A DNA stretch of 64,000 nucleotides. Source: Bordetella genomosp. 9 (lineage in GTDB: Bacteria > Pseudomonadota > Gammaproteobacteria > Burkholderiales > Burkholderiaceae_B). Shown piece by piece: positions 1 to 9,039 of the stretch. Numbering within the stretch: position 1 is the first letter of the stretch; each line of letters starts with the position of its first letter. Location: assembly GCF_002261425.1 (NCBI RefSeq), contig NZ_NEVJ01000003.1:1674001-1738000 (forward strand), read 5' to 3'. The position numbers and the translations under genes are program-made. The notes beneath the pieces are model-generated. The model was not told where the DNA came from. It saw only the letters and a list, made by a program, of their open reading frames with translations, and searched no databases.

Positions 1-224
1 CCGGTGGGGTTGTTCGCCGTGGCGTGGATATCGGCTTCCAGGTGGATGTCCGAATCCTTGGCGGGACGCATGACGCCGGGAGGATCCATCTCGATGGGCT
101 GCAGGTACACCGCGCCGATTTCCATGCCGCCCTTTTCCGCGGGCTTGCCGATAGGGTATTCCGCCGCATGGGCGGCGCCGTAGAGCATCAGGCCGGCGGC
201 CAGGACGAGGGCATGTTTGATCAT
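1..224 (-). CDS. P19/FtrA-type periplasmic iron-transport protein (N-terminal part)
   Basis: The first 74 codons of a minus-strand gene that runs off the left edge. Translation from the ATG at 224 gives a signal peptide (MIKHALVLAAGLMLYGAAHA, cleavage expected near AHA-AEY), then a mature start with EYPIGKPAEKGGMEIGAVYL and later MDPPGVMRPAKDSDIHLEAD. This matches the Tp34/P19 iron-transport family (FtrA in Bordetella, which works with a cupredoxin, a permease and an FtrD protein in ferrous iron uptake). The Glu/Met/His-rich start is the metal-binding side of that family. A purine-rich GGAAGGAAA Shine-Dalgarno lies just upstream of the ATG. The partners would lie to the left, outside the window, so the operon is inferred. 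Confidence 0.75.
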   Translation of the reverse strand, partial: MIKHALVLAAGLMLYGAAHAAEYPIGKPAEKGGMEIGAVYLQPIEMDPPGVMRPAKDSDIHLEADIHATANNPT

Positions 225-289
225 CGAATTTTCCTTCCGGCGTACTCGCGCCGTCACGCAACCGTAAAGATGAAAGGATAGGCAAAAGC

Positions 290-324
290 AAGCATGAATG
301 CAAACAAGAACCGTTTTCATGCTT
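290..324. promoter_or_regulatory. Inverted repeat upstream of the iron-transport gene, candidate operator
   Basis: Perfect 9-bp arms AAGCATGAA (290-298) and TTCATGCTT (316-324) with a 17-nt spacer, 66-100 bp upstream of the P19-type start codon. It does not resemble a Fur box. A regulator-binding site is a guess from position and symmetry; there is no T-run to make it a terminator. Confidence 0.35.
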
Positions 325-530
325 ACATTCAACGGCTGGCGCGGCGCCGGCGACGGTCGCGGGAGCGACAAGCTGCGGATAGGACCTGGATAAGCCCGCG
401 GGGTTCCCCCGGGCTGGTGGAGCGTGTGCCACGCGGCATCGGAGGGTGCCGGATACCCGTCAGGGCCCGGCGGCATGTCCGAGGATCCTGACCGGTGGAT
501 GCCTGGCGGGGTGGATCCCCTGCCCGGCAT

Positions 531-600
531 CCTGGCCGGGCACCCCTGGCCGGGCACCCCTAGCCGGGCGCCCCTGGCCGGGCGCCCCTCGCCAGGCGCC
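531..600. repeat. 14-bp tandem repeat, five units
   Basis: Five consecutive 14-bp units with consensus CCTGGCCGGGCRCC at 531, 545, 559, 573 and 587, followed by a decayed sixth unit that runs into the phaR stop codon (613-615). The first two units are identical and the others differ at one to three positions. It is non-coding and lies directly downstream of phaR. Confidence 0.85.
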
Positions 601-612
601 CCCGCCCTGCGC

Positions 613-1173
613 CTACTTGCGGTTGCCCTGCGGGGCGCCCGGGAATGGGAACGTGGAGAACATGGACCGCGTCTGGTCCTGCATCTTGTCCTGCATCTGC
701 ACGAACAGGTTCTTGCTCTGTTCGATGTAGCTGTTCATCATGTTCTGCATCATCGGGGCCTGGCCGTTCATGAACTGGGTCCAGGCCTCCGGCCCGAACT
801 GGTTGCCGTACAGCCCCTTGGACTGCTCGGCCATGCGCTCCTGGATTTCCATGAACGCCTGGATGTTCTTCTCCAGATACGAGCCCATGATGCCCTGCAT
901 GGCGTGCCCGTAGAAACGGATGATCTGCGCCAGCATGTTCGACGAGAACATGGGCACGCCGCCGCCCTCTTCTTCCAGGATGATCTGCAGCAGGATGCTG
1001 CGGGTCAGGTCGTCGCCGCTTTTGGCATCGACGACCTGGAAGGACTCATTGGCAAGCACCAGCTGCTTGACGTCCGCCAGGGTGATGTACGTGCTGGTCT
1101 GCGTGTCGTACAAGCGGCGGTTCGGGTATTTCTTGATCAGGCGCGTACTGCCGCCTGCTTGGGCTTGCGTCAT
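613..1173 (-). CDS. phaR: Polyhydroxyalkanoate synthesis repressor PhaR
   Basis: 186 residues. The N-terminal DNA-binding domain carries the family hallmark IKKYPNRRLYDTQTSTYITL (about residues 14-33), followed by the PHB-accumulation regulatory domain with ILLQIILEEE. The C-terminal third is Met/Gln-rich and helical (QAPMMQNMMNSYIEQSKNLF). PhaR represses phasin and PHA genes and is released by binding nascent PHA granules. It is the last gene of the run rluD-pgeF-phaC-phaB-phaR, 66 bp after phaB. Length and start match the family. Confidence 0.95.
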   Translation of the reverse strand: MTQAQAGGSTRLIKKYPNRRLYDTQTSTYITLADVKQLVLANESFQVVDAKSGDDLTRSILLQIILEEEGGGVPMFSSNMLAQIIRFYGHAMQGIMGSYLEKNIQAFMEIQERMAEQSKGLYGNQFGPEAWTQFMNGQAPMMQNMMNSYIEQSKNLFVQMQDKMQDQTRSMFSTFPFPGAPQGNRK

Positions 1174-1239
1174 GGTTGTCCCCTGCTGGGTCGATCGTGT
1201 TGTACTTATGGTGGGATGTCGGTGGTTAGGGAATGCGGC

Positions 1240-1977
1240 TCAATGCATGTGCAAGCCGCCGTTCAACGAAAAGTCCGCGCCGGTGGCGAAGCCCGATTGG
1301 TCGGACGCCAGCCACGAAACCATGGAGGCGATTTCCTCCGGCGTGCCCAGGCGCCGCACGGGTATGGTCGCGACGATTTTTTCCAGCACGTCGGGGCGGA
1401 TGGCACGCACCATGTCCGTACCGATATAGCCCGGCGACACGGTATTGACGGTCACGCCCTTGCTGGCCACTTCCTGCGCGAGTGCCATGGTAAAGCCATG
1501 TATCCCGGCCTTGGCCGTGGAATAGTTGGTTTGTCCGAACTGGCCTTTCTGGCCGTTGACCGAGCTGATGTTGATGATACGGCCCCACTGCTTGTCCACC
1601 ATCGGATCCAGCACCTGCTTGGTCACGTTGAACAGGCTGTTCAGATTGGTGTCGATCACCGTGCGCCAGTCGTCCAGCGACATCTTGCGGAACAGGCCGT
1701 CGCGGGTGATGCCGGCGTTGTTGACCAGCACGTCCACCGTGCCGTAGTCGGCGCGTACTTTTTCAAAAGCCTGGACCGTGGAATCCCAATCCGACACGTT
1801 GCCGACGGACGCATGGAAGGTATACCCCTGGGCCGCCTGTTCGTCCAGCCACTGTTGGTAGTTGCGGCTGGGGCCGCAACCCGCGACGACGACGAAGCCG
1901 TCCTTGGCAAGCCGCTGGCAGATCGAAGTGCCTATGCCGCCCATCCCGCCCGTCACATATGCGAGTTTTCCGCTCAT
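1240..1977 (-). CDS. phaB: Acetoacetyl-CoA reductase PhaB
   Basis: 245 residues, classical short-chain dehydrogenase. The NADP(H)-binding motif TGGMGGIG is at residues 9-16, NNAG at 86-89, and the catalytic set is Ser139 (INISSVNG), Tyr152 and Lys156 (YSTAK). It reduces acetoacetyl-CoA to (R)-3-hydroxybutyryl-CoA, the monomer for PhaC. The ATG at 1977 is preceded by AAGGAGAA at good spacing. It follows phaC by 19 bp, so the two are co-transcribed. No thiolase (phaA) is present in the window. Confidence 0.95.
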   Translation of the reverse strand: MSGKLAYVTGGMGGIGTSICQRLAKDGFVVVAGCGPSRNYQQWLDEQAAQGYTFHASVGNVSDWDSTVQAFEKVRADYGTVDVLVNNAGITRDGLFRKMSLDDWRTVIDTNLNSLFNVTKQVLDPMVDKQWGRIINISSVNGQKGQFGQTNYSTAKAGIHGFTMALAQEVASKGVTVNTVSPGYIGTDMVRAIRPDVLEKIVATIPVRRLGTPEEIASMVSWLASDQSGFATGADFSLNGGLHMH

Positions 1978-1996
1978 CGCTGTTCTCCTTTGACTT

Positions 1997-3652
1997 TCAT
2001 GTGGCCCTGACCTTCACGTAACGTCCCGGCGCGGGCTCGATAGGCGGGTATGTAGAACTGCCCGCGCGTGACGGCGCCTTGATCTTCCGGCCCGAATGTC
2101 CCGCCAGCCATGCCGCCCAGTCGGGCCACCAGCTGCCGGGGTGTTCCTGCGCGCGCGCCAGCCAGGACGAGGGATCGCCCGGCAGCGCGCTGTTTCCATT
2201 GCCGTTCTTCCGGCCCCCCGCCTGGGCGTCGGTCGTCCAGTAGCTGCGGCGTTGTTTCGCGGGCGGATTGATCACGCCCGCGATGTGTCCGGAAGCGCCC
2301 AGGACGAAGCGCTGCGTGCCGCGCAGCAGCTGCGTGGACGCATAGGCGGACGTCCAGGGCACGATATGGTCTTCGCGCGACCCGAAGATATAGGCTGGCA
2401 TGTCCAGGGTCGTCAGGTCCAGCGGGACCTCGCCCACGGCGCAACGTCCCGGCACCTTCAGGTTGTTTTCGAGATAGGTATTGCGGAAATACCAGGCGAA
2501 GAAAGGCCCCGGCAGGTTGGTGCTGTCCGCGTTCCAGAACAACAGGTCGAAGGCCGGCGGCTTGCGCCCCTTCAGGTAGTTGTCGACGACGTAGTTCCAC
2601 ACCAGTTCATTGGGCCGCAGGAAGGCAAAGGTCGTGGCCAGTTCGCGGCCGGACATCAGGCCGCCCCCGCCCAGCTGGCGTTCGCGCAGCAGGGCATGGG
2701 TTTCGTCCACGAACACGTTCAGCACGCCGGTATCGCGAAAGTCCAGCAGGGCCGTCAACAAGGTCAGGGCCGCGACGGGCCGTTCGCCGCGCGCGTGGGC
2801 CAGCGCCAGCGCCGACGCCAGCAAGGTCCCGCCGACGCAGAAGCCCAGGGCGTTGACCTGCGGCTGGCCGGTGATCTCGCCAGCCACGCGCAAGGCGGGC
2901 AGGACGGCGTTTTCCAGATAGTCGGCCCACTGCGCGCGGTCGACGCCATCATCGTCCGCCGCCACGGGATTGCGCCACGACATCATGAAAACCGTGTATC
3001 CCGCGTCCACCGCGTGCCGCACGAAGGAATTGGCCGGCTGCAGGTCGAGGATATAGAACTTGTTGATGTTGGGCGGCACGATGACCAGCGGCCGTTCATG
3101 CACGACAGGCGTGGACGGCGTGTATTGGATCAGCTGGAACAGCGCGTTCTCGAACACGACGTGCCCCGGCGTCACCGCCACGTTGACGCCGATCTCGAAC
3201 TGGCTTTCGTCGGTCTGCGTGATGCGGCCCTTGCGCACGTCGTCCATCAGGTTGGCCAGCCCGGCGTCCAGCGCCTTGCCGGCCGAGGCGACGATGGATT
3301 CCTGCGCGTCGGGATTCAAGGCCAGGAAGTTCGACGGCGCGATGGCGTCCAGCCATTGCATGATGGAAAAGCGCAGGCGGTCGCGCAGCGGCTCGCTGAC
3401 GCCGGCGGCGTCCACCATGCGCTGCATGGCGCGCGCCGACAGCAGGTAGGCGTGCGCCATGGCCAGATGGTGGGGGCTGCGCCGCCAGGCTTCGCTGGCG
3501 AAACGCTTATCCGCCGGCGGCTCCAGGCGTCCGGCGCGGGCATCGTCGGCCAGACGCTGCCAGTCACGGGAGAAGTCCGCCTGGATCTGCGCCAGGACGT
3601 CTGGCGCGACACCCACCGGGACGGGCCATGCTGCGGATGGATGGGCAGTCAC
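1997..3652 (-). CDS. phaC: Class I poly(R)-hydroxyalkanoate synthase PhaC
   Basis: 551 residues. Alpha/beta-hydrolase fold with the lipase-like box GFCVGG and nucleophile Cys272, Asp428 (SREDHIVPW) and His456 (GASGHIAGV) as the catalytic triad. The N-terminal PhaC domain spans about residues 55-230 and includes PPNINKFYILDL. It polymerises 3-hydroxyacyl-CoA on the granule surface. The open frame begins with GTG at 3652, with AAGG about 8 bp upstream; no upstream ATG is available in frame. A TTGACA at about -35 distance lies in the 58-bp gap to pgeF, but its -10 partner is weak. Confidence 0.95.
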   Translation of the reverse strand: MTAHPSAAWPVPVGVAPDVLAQIQADFSRDWQRLADDARAGRLEPPADKRFASEAWRRSPHHLAMAHAYLLSARAMQRMVDAAGVSEPLRDRLRFSIMQWLDAIAPSNFLALNPDAQESIVASAGKALDAGLANLMDDVRKGRITQTDESQFEIGVNVAVTPGHVVFENALFQLIQYTPSTPVVHERPLVIVPPNINKFYILDLQPANSFVRHAVDAGYTVFMMSWRNPVAADDDGVDRAQWADYLENAVLPALRVAGEITGQPQVNALGFCVGGTLLASALALAHARGERPVAALTLLTALLDFRDTGVLNVFVDETHALLRERQLGGGGLMSGRELATTFAFLRPNELVWNYVVDNYLKGRKPPAFDLLFWNADSTNLPGPFFAWYFRNTYLENNLKVPGRCAVGEVPLDLTTLDMPAYIFGSREDHIVPWTSAYASTQLLRGTQRFVLGASGHIAGVINPPAKQRRSYWTTDAQAGGRKNGNGNSALPGDPSSWLARAQEHPGSWWPDWAAWLAGHSGRKIKAPSRAGSSTYPPIEPAPGRYVKVRAT

Positions 3653-3710
3653 CTCGACACCTTGTTATGTATGCTTTTCAAAAGGATGGTGCATTGCGGT
3701 GCAGGCAGTG

Positions 3711-4595
3711 TCAATGCGGGTATTCGAAGGGGCGTGCGGACAGCCAGGCCAGCAGGGCCATGCGGCCGGTCTGCCCGTCGCGCCGATAGGAAAAGAATCG
3801 CCGCGCATCCGACACCGTGCACAGGCCGCTTCGATGCACTTGCGCCACGCCGGCGCGGCGCAGCCGCAGTTCGGCCAGGGCCGGCAGGTCGGCCAGCCAT
3901 TTGCCGGGCAGGCCCGGGCGTGGCGTGAACAGCGCCGCCGCCTCCCGGTCGGCGCGGTCGAAGGCGTCGAGCACGTCGGCGCCGACTTCGAACGCCGCCG
4001 GGCCGATGCCGGGGCCTATCCAGGCCTGCCAGGCCGAGGCGGCCGGACATTTGCGGCGCAGCGCGTCCAGGGTGTTTTCCAGCACGCCGCCCGCCAGGCC
4101 GCGCCAGCCGGCATGGGCGGCCCCCAAGGCGCGCCCGCCCGTGTCGGCGATGAGCACCGGCAGGCAATCGGCCACCATGATGGCCAGCGGACGGTCGACC
4201 GCGATGGTGACGGCGGCATCGGCCGCGGGTTCGCCTTCCGCCGTGCCGGGGGCCGTCTCGTCGGCCGGACCGTCGGCGTCGACTACCCGCGTGCCATGCA
4301 CCTGCCGCAGCCAGAGGGGGTCGGCGGGCAGCATGGCCCGCACCCGGCGCCGGTTTTCCTCCACGGCCTCCGGACGGTCGCCGGCGCGCAGGCCCAGGTT
4401 CAGGGTGTCGTGCGGCGCGATCCCGACGCCGCCCGCGCGGGTGGTGCAGAAATAGTGCACACCCGTCCATCGCGGTCCGGTGACGACCGGCAGGCTGGCG
4501 TCCCGTGACTGGGAGGACGGCTGGGAAGGCGACCGCGGAGACGGCTGGGAAGACGGCTGCGCAGACTGCGCGGGAGATGATGCGCGTGAATCCAC
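3711..4595 (-). CDS. pgeF: Purine nucleoside phosphorylase/laccase-domain protein PgeF (YfiH family)
   Basis: About 294 residues. Family motifs are QVHGTRVVDAD, ADCLPVLIAD, HAGWRGLAGGVLENT and WIGPGIGPAAFEVG, which carry the His/Cys/His metal ligands of the DUF152/YfiH family (formerly multicopper oxidase-like; now linked to peptidoglycan editing and purine nucleoside phosphorolysis). I place the start at a GTG one base after the rluD stop codon, which implies translational coupling; the frame is open further upstream inside rluD. The first 35 residues are a low-complexity Pro/Ser/Gln stretch encoded by an imperfect repeat (about 4505-4560), not typical of the family. Confidence 0.85.
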   Translation of the reverse strand: MDSRASSPAQSAQPSSQPSPRSPSQPSSQSRDASLPVVTGPRWTGVHYFCTTRAGGVGIAPHDTLNLGLRAGDRPEAVEENRRRVRAMLPADPLWLRQVHGTRVVDADGPADETAPGTAEGEPAADAAVTIAVDRPLAIMVADCLPVLIADTGGRALGAAHAGWRGLAGGVLENTLDALRRKCPAASAWQAWIGPGIGPAAFEVGADVLDAFDRADREAAALFTPRPGLPGKWLADLPALAELRLRRAGVAQVHRSGLCTVSDARRFFSYRRDGQTGRMALLAWLSARPFEYPH

Positions 4596-4596
4596 T

Positions 4597-5565
4597 CTAT
4601 TCCTCGCTATCGTTCCAGGCGATGGCCTGGCAGGTGCTTGCCATGTCCGGCGGCGGCGGGGCCTCGAACGACCGCTCGCCGCCGCCGGCGGGATCGTCGA
4701 AGCGCAGGGCGCGCGCATGCAGCATCTGGCGGGTCGCGCCGGCGATGGCCTTGCCGCCGTACAGGGTATCGCCCAGCAGCGGATGCCCCAGGCTGGCCAG
4801 ATGCACGCGGATCTGGTGCGTCCGGCCGGTTTCCAGCCGGCAGGTCACCCGCGATACCCGGACGCCGTCGGCCAGCCCGTTGGCTTCCGGGCTGTAGTGG
4901 GTGACGGCATGCTTGGCGGCGATGGGGCGTTCCACGCTCATCCGGACGGGTACCCGCGGATCGCGGCCCACCGGGCGGTCCACCGTCCCGGGCCCCAAGA
5001 CCCAACCATGCGCCAGGGCGACGTAGGCGCGGCCCATGGAGCGGGCCTGCAGCTGCCGTACCAGGTGGGTCTGCGCCTGCTCGGTACGCGCCACCACCAG
5101 CAGGCCGGAGGTGTCCTTGTCCAGGCGATGCACGATGCCGGCGCGCGCCACGCCGCGCAGCTCGGGGTAGCGGAACAGCAAACCGTTGAGCAGGGTGCCG
5201 GTCCAGTTGCCCGCGCCGGGATGGGTGACCAGTCCGGCCGGCTTGTCCACGACGATCCAGGCCGGGCTGTCCGCCACGACGCGGAATTCCACGGGTTCGG
5301 GTTCGAAAGCCAGGGCGTCGGGCGCCGGTTGCTCCCAGACGGCGATCAGGTCGCCCGGCCCCACGGCCTGGCGCACCTTGGCCGGCGCCCCGTTCACCTG
5401 CACGTAGCCCGCCTCTATCCAGCCCTGCAGGCGGCTGCGGGAATGCCCCGCCAGCAGGCCCGACAACACCTTGTCCAGCCGGTCCGCCTGGACGGTTTCC
5501 GGGACGCGCAGGATCTGCGGTTCGTCATCGGAGGGAAGATCCGCGCTGGCGGCTAACTCGGACAT
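4597..5565 (-). CDS. rluD: 23S rRNA pseudouridine synthase RluD
   Basis: 322 residues. An N-terminal S4-like RNA-binding domain (ADRLDKVLSGLLAGHSRSRL, about 27-46) is followed by the RluA-type catalytic domain with HRLDKDTSG and the catalytic Asp149, and the C-terminal RTHQIRVHLASLGHPLLGD. It modifies U1911/1915/1917 in 23S helix 69. It diverges from bamD with a 58-bp gap, the usual arrangement in betaproteobacteria and gammaproteobacteria, and appears to lead the pgeF-pha transcript. Confidence 0.93.
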   Translation of the reverse strand: MSELAASADLPSDDEPQILRVPETVQADRLDKVLSGLLAGHSRSRLQGWIEAGYVQVNGAPAKVRQAVGPGDLIAVWEQPAPDALAFEPEPVEFRVVADSPAWIVVDKPAGLVTHPGAGNWTGTLLNGLLFRYPELRGVARAGIVHRLDKDTSGLLVVARTEQAQTHLVRQLQARSMGRAYVALAHGWVLGPGTVDRPVGRDPRVPVRMSVERPIAAKHAVTHYSPEANGLADGVRVSRVTCRLETGRTHQIRVHLASLGHPLLGDTLYGGKAIAGATRQMLHARALRFDDPAGGGERSFEAPPPPDMASTCQAIAWNDSEE

Positions 5566-5623
5566 GGAGACAAATCATATAATCGATGCAGCCAGCCATG
5601 CTAACACCAAGGAATTGACCGTC

Positions 5624-6472
5624 GTGACATCCCGCGTCCCCGCCCTCCCGTTTTCCGCTTCCCGCCTCGGGTCGGTCGTGCGCCTGTGCATGGCGCTTGT
5701 GTTTACCGCCCTGCTGGCGGCGTGCGCCACCAACGGCACCAAGTACGACAAGACCGCCAACTGGAGCGCCGAACAGCTCTATAACGACGCCAAGCAGGAA
5801 ATGGACGCCGGCAACTGGAAAGATGCCCGCGAACGCCTGACGGCCGTCGAAAGCCGCTACCCCTTCGGCGTCTACGCGCAACAGGCGCTGATGAACCTGG
5901 CGTACGTCAACTGGAAGGACGGCGACAACGACCAGGCCCTGGCCGCGATCGACCGCTTCCAGCAGCTGTATCCCAACCATCCCGGCACGGACTACGTGCT
6001 GTACCTGAAGGGGCTGATCAACTTCACGCCGGCCAGCGCCTTCATGACGAACATCACCGGCCAGGATCCCAGCGAGCGCGACCCCAAGGGCCTGCGCGCC
6101 TCGTATGACGCCTTCAACGAGCTGATCAAGCGCTATCCCGACAGCAAGTACACGCCGGACGCCCGCCTGCGCGTGGTGTGGCTGGTGAACGCCATCGCCA
6201 TGAACGAAGTCCACGTGGCGCGCTACTACTACGAACGCGGCGCCTACGTCGCGGCCGCCAATCGCGCGCAGATGGTGATCACGGATTTCCAGGGCGCGTC
6301 GGGGTCGGAAGAAGCGCTGTACATCCTGTACAAATCCTATGAACAGCTGAAGATGCCTCAGCTGGAAGCCGACGCCCGTCGCGTGCTGAACACCAACTTC
6401 CCCAACAGCAAGTATCCGACGCAGGGTTTCAAGCAGGACAAGAACTGGTGGGATCCCTGGGGCTGGTTCTGA
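5624..6472 (+). CDS. bamD: Outer membrane assembly lipoprotein BamD
   Basis: About 282 residues from a GTG start with AAGGA about 10 bp upstream. A lipoprotein signal ends in LLAACA (lipobox Cys), followed by five TPR-like repeats (YNDAKQEMDAGNWKDARERL, FGVYAQQALMNLAYVNWKDG and so on). It is the essential TPR lipoprotein of the BAM complex at the inner face of the outer membrane. The frame is open further upstream, and a later ATG (MALVFTALLAAC) would still give a short lipoprotein signal, so the exact start is uncertain. A strong terminator follows. Confidence 0.92.
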   Translation: MTSRVPALPFSASRLGSVVRLCMALVFTALLAACATNGTKYDKTANWSAEQLYNDAKQEMDAGNWKDARERLTAVESRYPFGVYAQQALMNLAYVNWKDGDNDQALAAIDRFQQLYPNHPGTDYVLYLKGLINFTPASAFMTNITGQDPSERDPKGLRASYDAFNELIKRYPDSKYTPDARLRVVWLVNAIAMNEVHVARYYYERGAYVAAANRAQMVITDFQGASGSEEALYILYKSYEQLKMPQLEADARRVLNTNFPNSKYPTQGFKQDKNWWDPWGWF

Positions 6473-6503
6473 ACGTTGCCGGCTCGTGATCGTGATCGTC
6501 AAG

Positions 6504-6530
6504 ACGCCCGCCACCTTGGCGGGCGTTTTT
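6504..6530. terminator. Rho-independent terminator, probably bidirectional, between bamD and the helicase gene
   Basis: A perfect 10-bp stem ACGCCCGCCA / TGGCGGGCGT with a CCT loop and a T5 tract. It lies 31 bp after the bamD stop and touches the end of the convergent helicase gene. Confidence 0.9.
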
Positions 6531-6531
6531 C

Positions 6532-8877
6532 TTATGCGGCGTCGACGGGCGCGGCGCCCGCCTTGGGCGATGCGCCTTCCCGCGACTTGCGTTCCAGGAA
6601 AGCCACGGCTTCGGTCAGTTCGCGCGTGCGGGAAAATGGCGGCAAGCCGCGCCACAGCCGCTTGCCATAGCCCTTTTCCACCAACCGCACGTCGCCCACC
6701 ATCAGCACGCCCCAATCCGCCATGGTGCGGATCAGGCGGCCGGCGCCCTGCTTGAGCGCGATCGCCGCTTCGGGCAACTGGTATTCGGCGAAAGGATTGC
6801 CGCCGCGCGCGCGGCACTCGCGCAACCGGGCCTCGATGACCGGATCGTCCGGCGGGGCGAACGGCAGCTTGTCGATCGCCACCAGGGTCAGCACGTCGCC
6901 GGGCAGGTCGATGCCTTCCCAGAAGCTGGCGCTGCCCACCAGGACGGGGTGCGTCAGCGTACGGAAGCGTTCCAGCAGATCGCGCCGCGTGCCCTCGCCT
7001 TGCCGCAGCAGCGGCCATTCCACGCCGTCGTCGTCGAAAGCGTCGGCCAGCAGATTGGCGAAGCGATCCACCGCGCGCAGCGTCGTGCACAGCACCAGCG
7101 CGCCGCCGGGACTGGCATGCAGCAAAGGCATCAGCGTGGCGACGAAGCGTTCGGCAAAGCCTGGCGCCTGCGGCTCCGGCAGTTCCTTGGGGACGAACAG
7201 CAGGCCTTGCGCGCCGTAGTCGAACGGCGATTCCCAATGGCCGGTGGCCGCGTCGTCCAGCCCCAGCTGGCGCGTGAAATGGCCGAAGTCGCCATGCACC
7301 GACAGCGTCGCGGACGTCAGCACCCAGGCCTGGCCGGGTTTGCGGTATTTGGAGAATGCCTGGGCCACGGACAAGGGAGCGGCATGCAGGCGCACGTGAT
7401 GCGTGCCGTGCTCGACCCAGCGCACGGCGGGTCCGGTCCAGTCGACCAGCGGCGGCGCAAGGCTCGCGGGCGGGGCGCCGGACCGCGCGGCCGCGGCCGA
7501 CGCCGCGGACGCTGGCTGGATGCCGGCGGCGTTCACGGTATTGGCCCCGGCCCCGGCCTCGGCCGCGTTCGCCTTGGCGTCATGCGCCGAATGCGCGCCG
7601 TGGTCCAGGGCGGACACGCCCGCCGCCATCGCCGCCGACCAGGCGGCGATGATGGTTTCATCGCTTTCGGCGCTATCGAGTGCGCTATCGGGTGCGCGGC
7701 CCGGTTCACTGCCGGCAGCGCTTTCGAATGCGCGTCCGCCGCTTGCGCCGGCCTCGCCGTTCGCCGACTGCCCGGGCGCGTCCGGCCGCGCCGGGGGCGC
7801 CCAGCGCTTGAGCCGCAACAGGATTTCCGCGCCCTGCCGCGCCGCCGCCGCCAGGTCCGGATGCTTTTCCGCCACCTGGGTCAGCCCGCGTGTCACCGCG
7901 AGCACGGCCGCGTCGAGATTGCGCAGCGCTTCATGGAAACCATCCGCGTCCGGCACGGCTTCGAAGTTGGCCTTGCGGCCGGGCATGTGTTCGATGGCCC
8001 CGCATGACAGGCGCAGTTCGCGCGCCGCATGCTCCAGCTTGCGCGAGGCTTCGCCCCAGTTCATGGCTTCGCGCGCATAGGCCAGGCCGGCGGCTTCCGC
8101 GGTGCGCCCGAAATCCAGCAGCTGATGGGTGGACAGGCTGCTGCCCAGGAAGCGCGTCGCGGTGTCCGGCAGTTGATGGGCTTCGTCGAAGATGACCGTA
8201 TCGGCTTCCGGCAGCAGGTCGGTCACGCCTTCTTCGCGCAGCACCAGGTCGGCCATGAACAGCGCATGGTTGATCACCACCACGTCGGCTTCCTGGGCCT
8301 GGCGGCGCGCCTTGACCACGAAGCAATCGCGGATGCGCGGGCATTCCTGCCCCAGGCAGTTTTCACGGGTGGACGTCGCGCGCTGCCAGATGTCGGCATC
8401 TTCGGGCACCTGGGCCAGGTCGGCGCGGTCGCCGGTCTTGGTATGCGCGGCGAAACGCTGGATATGCCGCAGCTGGCTGATTTCCGCACGCGATTTCAAC
8501 GCCCGGTCGTCGCCCGACAGGCGATCCAGGTGGTAGTGGCACAGGTAATTGCCGCGCCCCTTGAGCAGCGCCGCCGTGACGGGCACCGCCAGCGCGGCGC
8601 GCACCCGCGGCAGGTCGCGGTTGAACAACTGGTCCTGCAGGGTGCGCGTGCCCGTGGAAATCAGGACCTTGCCACCGTTCAGGAACGCCGGCACCAGATA
8701 GGCCCAGGTCTTGCCGATGCCGGTACCGGCTTCCGCGACCAGGGTCGAACGGTGCGTAATGGCCTGGTCGATCGCCTGCGCCAGCTCTACCTGGGACTCG
8801 CGCAGGCGATAGCCCGGCGACGCTTTCGCTAGCGGGCCGTCTTCGGCGAAATATTCGGCAAGCTCCGGATGCAGCAT
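6532..8877 (-). CDS. DinG/YoaA-family ATP-dependent DNA helicase
   Basis: 781 residues, superfamily 2 XPD-like helicase. Walker [11 protein letters not shown] is at about 49-57 and the DEAH box at 231-234. Four cysteines (Cys113, Cys174, Cys179, Cys185) are placed as the 4Fe-4S cluster ligands. C-terminal motifs V/VI are [13 protein letters not shown] and QGAGRLIRT. It is expected to unwind DNA at damaged or R-loop sites. A roughly 120-residue Ala/Gly/Ser-rich insertion (about 360-477) separates the Fe-S/Arch part from the second RecA-like domain and looks unstructured. The gene converges on bamD. Confidence 0.9.
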   Translation of the reverse strand: MLHPELAEYFAEDGPLAKASPGYRLRESQVELAQAIDQAITHRSTLVAEAGTGIGKTWAYLVPAFLNGGKVLISTGTRTLQDQLFNRDLPRVRAALAVPVTAALLKGRGNYLCHYHLDRLSGDDRALKSRAEISQLRHIQRFAAHTKTGDRADLAQVPEDADIWQRATSTRENCLGQECPRIRDCFVVKARRQAQEADVVVINHALFMADLVLREEGVTDLLPEADTVIFDEAHQLPDTATRFLGSSLSTHQLLDFGRTAEAAGLAYAREAMNWGEASRKLEHAARELRLSCGAIEHMPGRKANFEAVPDADGFHEALRNLDAAVLAVTRGLTQVAEKHPDLAAAARQGAEILLRLKRWAPPARPDAPGQSANGEAGASGGRAFESAAGSEPGRAPDSALDSAESDETIIAAWSAAMAAGVSALDHGAHSAHDAKANAAEAGAGANTVNAAGIQPASAASAAAARSGAPPASLAPPLVDWTGPAVRWVEHGTHHVRLHAAPLSVAQAFSKYRKPGQAWVLTSATLSVHGDFGHFTRQLGLDDAATGHWESPFDYGAQGLLFVPKELPEPQAPGFAERFVATLMPLLHASPGGALVLCTTLRAVDRFANLLADAFDDDGVEWPLLRQGEGTRRDLLERFRTLTHPVLVGSASFWEGIDLPGDVLTLVAIDKLPFAPPDDPVIEARLRECRARGGNPFAEYQLPEAAIALKQGAGRLIRTMADWGVLMVGDVRLVEKGYGKRLWRGLPPFSRTRELTEAVAFLERKSREGASPKAGAAPVDAA

Positions 8878-9039
8878 GGAAAAACAAAGTGGCGAAACAG
8901 CCTGGAATCATACCGTCCGCGGGCCTTCCCCCCATTAAAAGGGGACAAAATCATCCAGGGCGCATTTTTTCGCCGCCGCCCCTTGTGGCAAAATCCGGCG
9001 CTTGTTTTTCATTGTCTTTCCCTCTTTGTCGCCCAACAG

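Larger units (their letters stand above)
225..612. other. Intergenic region upstream of the iron gene
   Basis: No credible gene is seen here. The left part is the upstream region of the P19-type gene and holds a 9-bp inverted repeat (290-324). The right part (531-600) is a GC-rich 14-bp tandem repeat lying just past the phaR stop codon. The small open frames here have no family signature. Confidence 0.6.

Noticed and set aside
531..600. Possible CRISPR-like array
   Set aside because: The 14-bp units are directly adjacent with no spacers and there are no cas genes; it is a simple tandem repeat.
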